Numbered from the stretch's first letter, positions 32,459-45,119 are shown. The stretch is DNA of 64,000 nt from Podospora pseudocomata (GCF_035222375.1 NW_026946363.1:2976001-3040000); one strand, 5' to 3'. Notes: a model not told the origin generated them from the letters alone. Made by a program: numbers and translations.

Positions 32459-33658
32459 CTAAAATACCCTCCACCCCTCCACCACCCTCTCGGCCACGCC
32501 CCAAGAAAGCTCATACCCCCTCCCCCCCAGCCCATAAGCATGCATCACAAACCCCTTCCCTCCTTCCAGCACCTCCCCCTCAATCCTCGGCCCACCCCTC
32601 CTACTAGGCCGTCGTCCAACAATATCCCCCATGACGGTAAACTCCCCCTTCCCATTTAGTATCCGAGGACACGTCCCCTTGAACATCTCCAGCAGTTTTT
32701 CTCTTGTCTCCGGCCTGGGTTCCACCCCCCAATCATCAACCTCCTTCGTCCCCCCAATCACCGTCCCCCCTTCAAACCCCCTCGGCACGCAGAAAGTCCA
32801 CGAACCGTCGGCATTTTGTCGGGTGACGGTAGCGTCGCACTCTTCCGCGACGAGAACTGTCTGCCCCCGTGTGATAAACATATTTTCATCCCCCCCGAAC
32901 CCGAACCCGGAGGCGTTAACCACGGCGTCTACCCCCCCGTTTTTTAGGGAAGGGGTTGATCTCTCCGACAGAGCGAAAACCTCCACAGGGGACCTCAGCG
33001 CATGTTTCAGCACCCTCCCCCCTCGGTGAGCAAACCTCCTCAGCAGAAAAGATAAGTAAACCATTGGGTTGACGCAGTAGGTCTCGTACTCGCACCCCCA
33101 TTTCACTTTCTGGTCGGGGAATTCCGACTGGGGGAGGAGGCGGAAACCAGGGAGTTGGAGGGATGCTGCGGTGGCGGGGGTGAGGGATAAGTACTCTGGT
33201 CCCGGGGCTTCGAGGTATTCGACTCCTTTGAGGAAGGTTATCCCCGCGGTGGTTGGGTGGGATGCAAAGAGGGACTTCATGTGGGAGAAGGTGGTGATGG
33301 AGAGGGGGTGTTCGAATACTGCTTGGGGGTTTGAGGGGTGGGGTGGGACCCAGCGGTTGTCTTTTCATGTTTAGTATCGTGGTGGATGGAAGGGGGGAAA
33401 GGAAAGGGGAAAACATACGGGCGCCGCCCCAGGGGGAGGTGTAGTTGATCTGGGTGATTGGGTCGATTGTCTCAAACGGGGCGGGGAAGTCTTTTGCGAT
33501 GATTGTGACTCGGTGGCCGGCGCGGAGGAGGAGGAGGGCGGAGGAGATGCCGGTTACGCCGGAGCTATGTAGTGGATGTGTTAGTGAGGTGAGGTGAAAT
33601 AAACAAAATGTGGTGTGGGATGGGAGACGTACCCGATGACGGCGATGTGTCTTGCCAT
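32459..33658 (-). CDS. D-amino-acid oxidase (FAD-dependent)
   Basis: Three exons, 33658-33633, 33564-33419 and 33360-32459 (introns of 68 and 58 nt; the second has an ACTAAC branch); 357 aa. The N-terminus after splicing is MARHIAVIGSGVTGISSALL, the dinucleotide-binding GxGxxG of FAD oxidoreductases. Further DAO marks are INYTSPWGGAHNRW, WGCEYETYCVNPMVYL, VVNASGFG, RGQTVLVAEE, TVIGGTKEVDDW and the C-terminal HAYGLGGRGYELSWG. The enzyme oxidises D-amino acids to 2-oxo acids with ammonia and H2O2, normally in peroxisomes. The protein ends GWRVF, without a PTS1 tripeptide. The stop lies about 110 bp from the 5S gene on the opposite strand. Confidence 0.92.
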
Positions 33659-34657
33659 GGTTGTGAGTTTTAATCAGTAGGGCAAGTAATTCGAGCAACT
33701 GTGCATAGTAGTAGCCCCTAAAGACTGAACGAAATTGAGAAGAATAACGATAAAAAACCAAAAAAAAAAGGGCTCGATCAGAACAATATATACTTCTGCT
33801 GTCCAACACCCAAGTCTCATACAAACAAAGGCTGCGCGAAATGTCCGCGAAATGTCAGCCAAACAGTCTGCCTTGGTCAATATATCGATAAGCGGAAAGT
33901 TCCTCTGCAGAATCAACGATAGACACATCGGCTTTGCCAGAGACACAACAATCTAAACGGAAATCCAAGAATACGGCGAACAATAACTTGGTCACATTGC
34001 ATATTGCATTAGTCCAATCTCTTCCAATTCCCAATGACCATCACCATCGGGTTTAATGCCAAGACAGGGCTCCGTGACCGATATTCGGCTCCGCCCCGCC
34101 TGAACTCGGCCAACCCCACTCGGCAGCCGCCCGGTTTCCGCCGGATGATCGGCATCTCTATACTCATTATAAACATAATCACCAGCAAAAGAACAAAACT
34201 ATGCTTTTTGTATCTTCTCCTTCGGAAGCCGCACCTCTATCCGCGAGGCCCTTCCAAGATAGATTTATACTCGTCCGTTAAATCGTGAAACCGTCGAGGC
34301 ATGCTGGCTAACCACCACACATAAAAGACCTGTATCAAAAGCTCGCTGATCCAAAAACGTTGCCGATATGTTTGACCAAAAAAAAAAAGGGGGCGAATTG
34401 AAAAGAAAAGATCCTCCAACTTTATTTTTTATTTTTTTAAAAAGCAAAGCAATCTCTTCTTTCCCATTCTCTCGCCTCTTGGAGCAAAAAAAAGGCCAAG
34501 TCACTGAAACGTTGCCGCACGTCGTGGACAAAAACCAAAAATAAATAAAAAAAAACAAAAAAAGAAAAACCAAAAAAAAATCCGGAGGACGCCGCTTGGA
34601 ACGAGGATCCTCAATGCTAAGTGACCAACAGCCATTTCGCCTTGCGCTCGAAGTCCA
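33659..34657. other. intergenic between D-amino-acid oxidase and the caspase-like gene
   Basis: About 1 kb. It is A/T-rich toward 34375-34585 with several A-runs, fitting the 3' region of the caspase-like gene. No gene or RNA seen. Confidence 0.45.
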
Positions 34658-36543
34658 TCATCTTGCCCACGGCGAACTGCGATATGGGCCATCAATTTTC
34701 AGGTCCTTGATTCCTTGAGGCATGGAACGGAGCCACTCCGCCCAGCTCTCCATGTTAAACGTATTATCGTCCGATATTTGAAACGTCAGACTGAGTTGTG
34801 AGGTTCCGGCGGCCGGGGAGTCCGGGGTATAAGGCGAGGGTGTTAGGTCTCCCGGTTGCCGCGCCACCAACGGAGCCAAAAGAATGGATGGCAACACCTT
34901 GTTGCCGGATAGCTGTACAAACAGCGGGGTGGGAAACGATGTGATGATTTCCTGGTTCTGTTCCCGTACCAAACTTGGGTATACTGAAACCAGCTTGGCG
35001 TGAAGTTCGCTTGCAGAATAGGCTTCTTTGAACTTGTGGACGGCCCTTGTCTTCAGCTGTTCCGTTAAGGCCCGGGTGAAGGCGCTCCGACCCAAAAGTT
35101 TGGCGTGGTCTTCACCAGCAGAGGCAGCGATTAACTCGAGGATTCCTTGTCGGCGTACTGTTTGATAGAGCGGATAGTACGCACAATCCAGGAGAATTAG
35201 GGCATCAGAACAGATATTTTCAAACATCCCTTGGATCATCTTCCATGGAATATCCGAGCCGGGTGTTGCTTTCTTGGAACTGATTATTCGGTCAGCTGAT
35301 ACCTTGACCAGCACTAAATCCGACAAAAAAAAATACAAACCTGGAGATCATGGTGTCCCGGTCCTCTCCCAAGTAGCTATGCCCGCTGTAGTAGAAAATC
35401 TTCAAAGTGTCCCGTTGGTTGTGGCTGGTAACAAACGTGTTTACTTCCCTGTTCAGCCACAAATAGGAGCTGTTGCTAGGGTCTCCCGACGTCGGAATGT
35501 TCTTGATGGTGACCGAGTAGTTGTAATCGTCCGTGAGCACCCTGGCCAGTTCCTCAATATCGTTCTTGGATCCATCGGCATCTTCAATGTCGTCCTGCCA
35601 CCGGACAAGCATGGTTGAAACGCTGGCATATCGACTGCGAAGAGGGCTTGCCAGGATCCGAGATGCGCTTCCTTGAAGATCAACTCTGAAGGACTCCAAA
35701 CCAGCCACGGGAATCAGACTTGTTGGCCTCTCCGGCCGGGGCCCAGATGGTAGCGGCGTTCTAATCCGAGAATCATTTGGGTTCATCTGGTTGAGCCGCT
35801 CATGGAAGTTGGGGATCTGTACCATGTCCTCAGGTTCCTGAGTCAGCAGAGACTGGAACTTTGACATGGCCGGACTCAGTGGGCGTCCATTGGCACTTTG
35901 TGACGACGAGCCATTCCCGAATTTTTTGGCAAGCGCAGCCCAGGTCGTATTGTGATGGCTAGGATGGCACTAGATACGCGTGTAAGTAGGTGGCGTTCTG
36001 ACTTTGGTGTTTGCTCGTATGAACTTGGCAGCAACTCACAGCAACTCGTCTTCGTTTACAGTCCCCGCATGCACCCATCTTACGGATGAGCGAAGCCTTC
36101 TCCCGCTGCTCGGGGTTCAAGGGCCCCGTTCGACGGCGACTGGCCCTGCGCTGGGCCGTGACATCTGCCCCATCCCTCGCGGAAAAGACAGCTTGTGCAG
36201 CAGCTTGAGCGGTAGTGGCAAGACTAGGTGATGAAGGCGTATGCGCCTCCAAGCTGTAAGGCGTAGGCGTCGTCCTTCCAGTGGCTAGCGACGCCAGGGA
36301 GGCTACTGTGGTTGTTGAAGAAGTGGTATTCTGCCTCATGGGCGAGCCGCCCTCATGTTGTCGGCCATAGTCCCCGCCGCCATTTACCAGGCCGCCGGTG
36401 TCGGCGACCGGACTTCCGGGTGGTGGCTGTTGATGTTGTGGATGGTGTAGCTGCTGCTGCTGCTGCTGCTGATGGGGTTGCTGCTGTTGCGCTCGACCAT
36501 CATCTTCCTTCTGAGGAGGCTCGTCCAAGTTGAGAGCCTGCAT
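34658..36543 (-). CDS. caspase-like (C14-fold) protein with Gln-rich N-terminus and Cys/His cluster
   Basis: Three exons, 36543-36040, 35969-35341 and 35279-34658 (introns of 70 and 61 nt); 584 aa. Residues 1-150 are low complexity: Gln/His-rich, then Ser/Thr/Ala. A basic segment follows with RKMGACGDCKRRRVACHPSH, giving Cys159, Cys162, Cys169 and His173, a possible metal site; the second intron-free join creates the CH. Residues about 280-480 have a caspase-like fold: MLVRWQDDIEDADGS, TLKIFYYSGHSYL (His365) and DALILLDCAYYP (Cys410), which line up with the catalytic His and Cys of C14 peptidases, then GRSAFTRALTEQL. This fungal family is uncharacterised as far as I know; peptidase activity is inference. 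The start is uncertain (a GTAAGT lies directly upstream). Confidence 0.75.
36433..36487. repeat. imperfect CTG/CAG (Gln-coding) repeat in the caspase-like gene
   Basis: GCTGCTGCTGCTGCTGCTG on the plus strand with interruptions; in the minus-strand gene it encodes runs of Gln mixed with His and Pro. Confidence 0.8.
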
Positions 36544-39500
36544 ACTTACATGATCAAGTCCGGCCGTTAGAACATCAGACTCCTTTTTGCCCGGTTGCTC
36601 AATCCTCGGGCGGTCCGCACACCCCACTCACACCTTTGAGGATGGTGGCTATTCTAGAAGATTGACCCAAAAGCAAGCCCAGCGGCGGTTGTGAGAGGGC
36701 CGACGGAGAGCCCAAAGAAAGGCAATCGGGGTCCGGGGGAACAATAGGCCTCGGTGTACAGCACAGGGACCGTGAGTATAGAGGTAAAAGAACGGTGAGT
36801 CCCCCTGGCAGAGGAGAGGTTCGATGACCCACAGACACAGACGGTGTCGTCGGGCGGCGGCGGTGGAAGTAAAACCCTGTGCTAGAGGGACCGGTTGCAC
36901 TTTGAAGACACTCCAAGTCGGCGCCAGTAGCTTTTACCGAGCAACGTTGCGGCGTTGTGGATGGGGGAGCTCGGTGTCGTGCTTCAGCAAGGAGGTCTTG
37001 TGGTGTAGCGCCGAGGCCGGAGATAGTGGGAACCAGAGCCAGGATGAACTCGTTTGGTGTTTTTGCGGGGGACGGGGGATGTCGGTTTGGATGGAGGTGT
37101 GGCTGAGGAAATGATATACAAAATAGCTATAGAGAAGACCACTGCACTGCGCAAAACAGAGGAGTCTGTCTGTCTGGTCAGCAGCATTAGCATTAGCAGC
37201 AGCAGCAGCAGCAACAGCGATGGCAGCAGTGGGGACCCCAAGCATAAAGTCGATGGTACCATCTGCACCAGAAACAGCTGGACTCGAGTCCTCGAGTTAT
37301 GAGCTGGGCCTCCAATCATGGGCGGACCGGGGGAATTAATTTTGCAGACAGGCGCGATACGCTGACGCTGGTTGCTGCTGCTGGAAGCTCTCATTCGGCT
37401 GCAAAAATGTCACCACGTTTTTTTTTTCGGTGGTGGTCTAGTCCCTGTAGGTCAGGTAACTCTGTAGATTGTCACAATTGTCCACCTCACACCGCAGACC
37501 GGCCAATGGCACCGTTGGTCTAGATGGACCAAAACCACCTAGCTTCCAGCTCCAGCTCCTTGTCGTGCCAGACGAGAGAGACCGTCACTGTTCAAGATGC
37601 CGAGTTGTCGCCAGAAAGACGACGGCGCCGGATGGTCGACTTCACCGGGTCATACCGTCCATGCCGCTAGCCTCACCGCAATTGGGCGCATCCGATAGGC
37701 TACCACCCATGTTCCCCGTGGGCGGGCGTCCACTAGCCTATCATTGACGTCTCAGTCTTCCCCACGCTTTTCTCTAGGTTTGTTCAAGAACAACTTTTTC
37801 TCTTTCACTTCACCTACGGTGAGGGTATTATCAGAGGATGAGTGGTGACAGCAGCCTGTGCAACCTGGTGCCGACTCCTTCCCTATCTGTACGAGACACT
37901 TCGGCATGTCCAGATCTGTCAATCCCACATACAGCCTACCGATCCCTATCTCCCTTGGCATTGGACGCTTCCCTTCTTGCATCAAATTCCCGCCTCACAT
38001 TCTCATCCATCGTGGCCCCTTCTCGACGTCGGTAGGTCCAAAATTCACATGGTTTTTCCACCCTATCATATCCTCCTCGGGGCCTGTCTCTTTCCAGCCG
38101 GCCACTACCTTTCCCCACGCTTCCTCACTGGTGCGCCTTCATCTCTGCCCTCATGCATTGATACCTGTGATACCAAACCTCCCTTGGGCCTAGCCAATCA
38201 TGGCCAATGTCCCCTTTGGGCTTTGTTATTGCTTTTGCGCCTGTCATCCATTCACTTTCGACCTTTTCGATATCTTGCTGACACACCTCACTTGGAAGCA
38301 AAAAAAAAAAAAAAAAATAACATAGAATAAAACAAAGCCAAAAGTGCGGCCAGCTAAAGTCTGAATCGTGCCGCTGTTGCATTCTCACTCCGCAGTTAAG
38401 TGTGCCCGCAGCCTCACCTTGCATCTGCCCTCCTCCTACGGGCCAACGCTTCCCACGACGGTCAACCCGATGATTATTGGCCCACCGCCCGCGAGCTTTG
38501 CCTTTGCTTCTATGGCGCCAAGGTGTGTGTGGCTCGCAAGCTTTTGGGGTGTGTCAGTCCCTATCTGGCAAGCACTTGTTCGTCCACAGTGGCGACAAGA
38601 GGGGGGACAGAAAGACAAAGACACTGACTTGACTCCCTAGTCTGTCCAATCTCGTAAGGTTATCCCGAAAATGTGTGTGTTTACAAATCGTTACAGCATG
38701 ACGAGAAGCAGTCCACAGCAGGCCGTGGTGAGGTATTTTGTCTCTGGACCGAGAATGTTCAGAGCCATTGCTCTGCCGAAACAAGACGGCCGCAATTGCA
38801 CGACAGGGTCGTCAGGATCCAATCATGCGTGGTGGTCGCAATCTGCCCGAAAATATGTGTCTCCAACGTTTGCGGGGAGAGGGGAGAGGGGGGGGGAGAG
38901 AATAACACTACACCTTGAACCCACACAGGAGTTTTCGGCTGGTATTCGGCAGAATAGGGGATCTTCATCAAGCAGTTGGGGGGGGGGGGCTTATCGTTGC
39001 AGCCGATACGAGCCTTCGGGGTGAGTACGGAGCTTTTATCGGTCGTGCCATCCGCTGCCGGTTTTCTCGTCGTCAACTCGCTCTCGACGGAACAGACGGG
39101 CCATCAGATCTTAACAATGATTCGATACACCGTAGGTGTGGATGGATAGAATCGGGACCCAACTCGACAACAAACCCGGCCAAGAACTGCACTTCTCAAT
39201 GGCTGCCCGCTGCCGGCCCTTGCCCTGTCAGTCTGTCTAATTCGAGTGCCAGTTCGTGGTCCCGGTGTGCATGTGCGTGTGCTTGACAGAAACATGGGGT
39301 GTGCGACGACTGTGGTGTATGGCGAGCACCCCGTTCTGAAGCTGTGGTGTGGCCAGCTTGAGACGGGGTTGGTCAGCAAGTCGGTTAGGTAGGATGTTGC
39401 TCTGACTGCAGCTGTCTTTCTGTGAGCACGTTTATCGCCAGTGTAAGTGGTTTCCTATCCACCTTGCCGTCGATGGGGGGGTACCTATGCAGGACGCTTG

Positions 39501-40249
39501 CATTCGAGGCGAGCAGTAAGCGCCAGAGGTTCGTTAAGAAGAAGCGCAATGAGTGCATGTTTGCCCTTTCCAACTGTTGGGTTGGTTGGCGTGTGGCTTT
39601 GATCTATTGTTTGAGGCTCTTTCCTCGACGGGAAAGTTCTTTGACGGCTTCTTACTGAGCCCTCGGCAGCTTTGATGCCGGTTCGAAACTAGAAGCACTA
39701 GGGCCATTATTCTTCAGGCTCCTATCAAATCAGAGAGGGGTACAGCAACCTGTAAGAGCCCTGCCGCTCTGGCAAGACAAGATCCTTCACACAAAGAGAC
39801 CAATAGCAGTCATATCAAACACCCAGCCTCTTACGTAGTACTTACATGGTGATTGGAATCCATCTCAAGCCTTGATCATGACTCAGTACAAAGCCACTGA
39901 GTAGCGGCATTCCGAGTCAAAACTCGGTGGCCTATCCAAAGTTGAGAGGTCCACGACGATGATATCCACCATCAACAACACTACATACGCCGGAAACACT
40001 CAGCAAAGCGTCCAATGACTGGGCCGAAGTGGGTTGTTTTTATGGGCTCGCGCATTAAAAAAAGTGCTTGTACTCGAGCAAAGAGGTGAAAGCTCTCATA
40101 GGTAGACATCCATTTCTGATGCCCTTTTTTAGCCAACAACAGCATCATCAAACGCCATCACAGGTAGGCTGGCAAGGATCAGGTACAAACACATTTCGTT
40201 CCCACTAAATAAAAATACACAAAACCAAGCTTCCTATTCAAGCACATCA
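36544..40249. other. 3.7-kb gene-poor interval
   Basis: The longest stretch without a supportable gene. ORFs up to 162 codons occur on both strands with overlapping, mutually exclusive frames and no domains, signals or family motifs. Simple sequence is present: a TGC/AGC run near 37190-37220, an A18 run at 38300-38317 and a 12-G run at 38978-38989. It lies upstream of the caspase-like gene and downstream of the DUF3176-type gene, so long 5' leaders or regulatory sequence are the plain explanation. I could not identify an RNA gene. Confidence 0.4.
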
Positions 40250-43200
40250 TCACGTAGCCCCATTCCCATTCCCATTCCCATTATTCCCCCCAAACACCTC
40301 ACCATTACTCCCCCTATTATGCACCCCATTCCCCAAATCCACCACCACCTCCAACCCCCATTCACCCCCCCTATCCACAAACCGTCCCTTCACCCCCTTT
40401 AGTCCCCTCCTCCCCCGGTTTCTTACACCCCCGGTGGCCTCCTCCCCCCCAGTCTCCTTATCAGCCGCCGCCGTTATCCCCTCCCTCTCATCCTCCATGT
40501 AATCCTCCAACCGAGCCTTATCTGTCGACGAGACAGCCACCAAGCCAGCTAGTTGATCCCCTTTCAGGACGGGAACATCCCAGACGGCGGTCTGGATCAT
40601 GATCCCTAGCAAAAAGATAACTGTGGCTGAGACTTGGATGATCAAAAAGGAGAGGTAGGGCCAGTGGATTGATATGACTCTGTCGCCTGTGCCTCCTGGG
40701 GTGGTTGCTGTTCCTGAGGCCAAGATGACGCGGCCGCCGGCGTTGGGGGAGGCTCGGAGGCTATTGATCTCAAAGTTAGCTTCTGTCACGTTACAAAGGG
40801 TCGCAAAACAAGCCCGCTCATTTGTTAAAGGGGTTTCTTTGGACAAGGTGGTAGGAGTAACAGAAGAAGAAATAAAATAAACATTACAAAAAACAAATAG
40901 ATAATATTAAAAAAAAAGGCGAGGGGGGGGAGGAGGAGGAAACATACGCATTGGTTAGCCCAAGGGCGATATTACTCGTGATATTACCCACCACTTCCCT
41001 CGCATCATCATTTCCCGCAACAGAAGAAGTGGCTTCCCCTAGCACCCTCCCCGATGAACCTATCTGCCCTGGAGAGTTGGTGGAGTAATTCCCGTTGAAC
41101 AAACCCAAAAGGTAACGATGAAGATAGCTTGCGTGCTCCCGGTTGACGGTATACTCCCCCTGCCTCTTCCCAACAACAACCCTTGACGTGCTGCTACTGC
41201 TCAAGGCAGAAGAGTGCACCACCTCTGTCTTTGCTACCCCTTCAGACACCTCCACACGGTAGGTATTCACGCAGAAATAGAACAAGATCTCCAAGGCGGA
41301 GGTTGACTCGTCTGAGGTAGTGTAAATTAAAAAGAAATTGGCGATGCCAGAGGTGGTTTTCCCTGTGTCGTCGCCTGTGGTGAAGCCTAATGTGTTTCGA
41401 ACAGGGAGGAAGGATGCATTAATGGCAGAGGTGATGTTGAGGTTGCCGGTGGTGAGGAGGATGCCATTTGGGAGTGTGGCTCGGGGGGAGACGAGGGTGG
41501 GAGGGGCGACGTTGAGTCGAGGGGTTATATCTGCTGTTGAGGAGCAGATTGCCAAGGAAGAAAAGTCGGGGAAGGTGCACGAGCCGGTCGAGCATGTTGG
41601 TGAGAGGTGAGCAATGGGTGAGGAGGGTGGTTGGAACAGAGAGCTGTGGATGGAGGTTATCTCGGCGGGTGAGAGGGCTACATCCTGTTAGCTGATAGGA
41701 AACATAAAGGGGCAAGGAGCATACCATTGTAAGGCTCAGGATGGGTATAAGCCTCGCTCCTCGGCACCGTTGCCGTCCCCCCTACCGCAATCCCACTACC
41801 GCCATCACTCAGAGGATACGTAATCGCCGCCTGGGTCAACGGCGACAGCAAAAAAGCTGTTGCTAGCAAAGCTGCAGCTGACATCCCCAGTGCCCTCCCC
41901 TTTCTCTTCAACATCAACTTGATGCCCCCTATTGGTGTCCTTTTGGCATCTTCAAACAACCCATAATCTCTGATATCCTTCTCTCCTCTTGCAAACGAGT
42001 TCCATTTCAACTGCGACAATCCCTCTCCCAATGGCACCACCAGCGCAGCTTGTGCTATCGCCACCAAGAACCCCACGAGGGTGTTCAAGGATATCGCCAT
42101 TGGCCATTCAGACAAAGACTGCCCTTCGTGGATCTTGAAAACTGCTATTGTGAGAGCAAGACAGACAAGGCTGATGAAGCAACATGTCAGCTCCACAATC
42201 CAGCAGCCCAAATACCCGAAACATCCCTGACTACCATAGCCAGTTCCATGCTGTTGCTTCTTGCGTCTCCTCTGACGATCCCAGGACCTTTGAGCTTTCA
42301 AATATTTCTTATTTATTGGTGGGACATCCGGGATGGCATCCTGCCTGGGAATCTGCCCATCAATCTGGGATTCATCCTTTGGTTCCGTTCCCGGACCCGG
42401 GTTGAAATAATCGAGATCTTCATAATGCATAAAAGGCCCAGAGTTCGCATGGTTGCCCCAACCTGAAGACAATCGAGTCAGATTACTGGGACGGCTCTCT
42501 CTTTGCTGACTTTGCCTCAACCTTTCCGGAACCACATTTTGACTCGTTGTCGAACGAGAGTGATGCCGAAGGTTAGGAGTGCTATTAGTCTGCGTGGTTG
42601 ATCTCCACGCCGAAGGTGGCACAGGCGTGATTTCTTCTTCTCTTGGAGGCTGCCGCTCGCTCGGAGGAGGCGTGATATTCAGCCATGAAGCCGTAACCGG
42701 AGGCCCAGACGTCGAAAATGTCGGTTCTGGAGCTGGTCCATAAGAAGTCCGAATGGGACCCTTACCCGGCTGTGCCGCCCGCGCCCTCGCTTCGTTCAAC
42801 TCTCGCAAGTCCCGGCTCCCTCGCCAATATTGAGAAGGTGGGAATGGCACATCCACAGGATGCGATCGAAGCGGTTGTGGAGGTGATGGTTGCGGCACAG
42901 GCGGGAGGTCCTTGTTCTGGGTGGCATAGGCGAGCCAGATTGGCGGATAGCTTTCTGTGCGTGGGACATCGGGTCGTTGTGGCACTGGAAGCTGCTGCTG
43001 CTGTGACTGTTGTCTCGGCCAAGAGGGAGCTAAGAGGGATTCGTTGTACTGTTGTTGTTGTTGTTGTTGTTGCGCCTGATGCTGCTGCTGCTGTTGCTGG
43101 AAGGACCCCGCATTGCCAGCTGCTTGCCAACCCGACTGTGCCGCAGCTTGGTGGTGTTGATGATGGGGAGGCGAAGAAAGACCCAAAGCTGTGCCTCCTC

Positions 43201-43648
43201 CACTGCCGTATACGTAGTATTGCTGCAGCTGTTCCTGATCGACGTCGTCGCTATCCCCTTGCTGGACAATATCTTCTTCCTGGTCTTCATGGATGGAACT
43301 GGCTGGGGACACAGTATGTCGCCCCCCACTGCTCACGGTCCCCACGCGCTGTGGTGATAATGGCGTTTGTGATGAAGACGCATTGGTCGGTTTCCTTGCT
43401 GGTCGAGTCTCCAAAGGCGAAACTTGTTCCTCGAGAGCTGGTCTCGGGCGCGTAGTGGCAGTATTGGTAGCCACAGTCACTGGTTGTCTACGCGTAGTCG
43501 TTGACGATGCTGATGGTACCGATATCATCTGTGGCCGTGAAGAAGGCGCTGTCGATGTCACCGGGGGATAATACGGCTCCGAAAAGACATAACCCTCTTC
43601 ATCCTCGAGGTAGTATCGGTCATCGTGACACGGAGGACCTGGGGGCAT
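40250..43648 (-). CDS. DUF3176-type fungal membrane protein with long Gln/Pro-rich N-terminus
   Basis: Three exons, 43648-41725, 41677-40948 and 40760-40250 (introns of 47 and 187 nt); 1054 aa. Residues 1-465 are low complexity with Gln runs. The conserved core starts CFGYLGCWIVELTCCF (first membrane segment, about 470-498), then HEGQSLSEWP, a second segment (about 519-540), LKWNSFARGEKDIRDYGLFE and a third segment (about 584-606). An extracellular part follows in exon 2 with conserved cysteines (SPTCSTGSCTFPDFSSLAIC), and a fourth segment in exon 3 (about 913-940). This is the layout of the fungal DUF3176 family, of unknown function and often with many paralogues. Both joins restore family sequence in frame. 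The C-terminus is Gly/Asn-rich. Confidence 0.85.
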
Positions 43649-44132
43649 ATCGGGCAGCGCCTATCGTTGTCGTCGTGGATTTATCGAGAAGAAACATTTC
43701 CCGTCTTAACGAAATCCTCTCATTCCGATATATCCAACCTCAATTCCTTCCCATCGATCCAACAAACACGAAGCTGAGTGAGCGGATTTTCGTTCCTTTG
43801 CCGGTCTATCTTACCATCCGTCTCACACAGCCGACGGAGAGTGTAGGCACCGCAGAATCAGACGTGACAACAATTCGTCCCTCCTCCCTCTTGCCAAGTG
43901 CCAATTGAACCAAGAGGTGGAGAAAACAAAAACAGCGACGGGGAAGTTTGGAGAGCAAAAAAGAAGATCAAATCGAATGATGAAATGTTTGGTTTAGCCA
44001 AACAACCACTCTTACCTACCCACCCCTCTCTCCTCATGTCTGAGGTAAGCTCAGCTTGGTTTAGTACATGGGGGAGGGGTGATGATGCACGATCCGTACC
44101 TGTCCATTTCTTACATACATAGACGATCCCGG

Positions 44133-44134
<2 letters not shown>

Positions 44135-44169
<35 letters not shown>
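44135..44169. repeat. (CA)n microsatellite
   Basis: About 17 uninterrupted AC units in the 5' region of the DUF3176-type gene. Confidence 0.95.
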
Positions 44170-44173
<4 letters not shown>

Positions 44174-45119
44174 GAACACAAGGCCCAACAAACACACCCA
44201 TTAACAAACCCACCACCCTCACAAACTGACTTTTTGATGCGTGCCTTGATTTTTCAACGTTTTATTGCCAAAGCCACCTGCACTCTCATCCGGCTTAGCT
44301 TCACTGGTGATATCTGTACCTTTTCTGCGCAATGTCGTCAATCAATCCCCCATCCCGTCTCTGTCCATCACCAAATACACCCAACTCACCAATGTCTCTG
44401 TACCCTCAGCCGTTTGATGACTGAACCGGGCTTTTCGTTTTCTTATCCACCCTCACCGATTGCTCGCAGCAACAAGCAGGCCGAGGCCAGGGCCGGTGAG
44501 AATTTCAGGCCGGGTAGCTGCTGTTGCTGCTTGCCTCTTCCCCAGCCTCTTCCCTCCCAATCGAGGCATAAGATGTGATACAATCCTTGGCATGACCTCG
44601 ATCTCCAGAATCCGACTATTTCTACATTTCTTCGAGGATCAACAAACTTGCTGGAAAGATGAAATAATTTGATCTATATGATAGAATCGACTTGTACACC
44701 CGGTTAATAGAGCAGGAAAAAAAAAAGGGTCCAGTTTACTCAGTCGTTGTTGTACTACGGACTTTTATGGTGGAGCCAAACCCACCACGGCATCAACCCC
44801 CTCCGAGCCGGGACAAATAACATCCCAGAGAAAGCTGCTGCCTGAAGATTCAAAAAACCTCACGTTCAAAACACTTGCACAAATCCCTATTTATGAAACA
44901 GTGTTTTTACCATCATTCTAACCCTTATGAAGCCGAAAAATGAGAAGCATATGGTGTTTGTGAACCAAGATCGCTAGAAACCTCACAGAACCCCCAAAAT
45001 AAGACGAACAATTGCTGCGCCGCCGCGCGGTAGTCTCGGCACAGGTGGTCAGCTCCAAACAGAAATGCAAAATTCCCGAGCTGCCGCGGCCGCTCGATAA
45101 GATGCTGAGCTCCAATATA

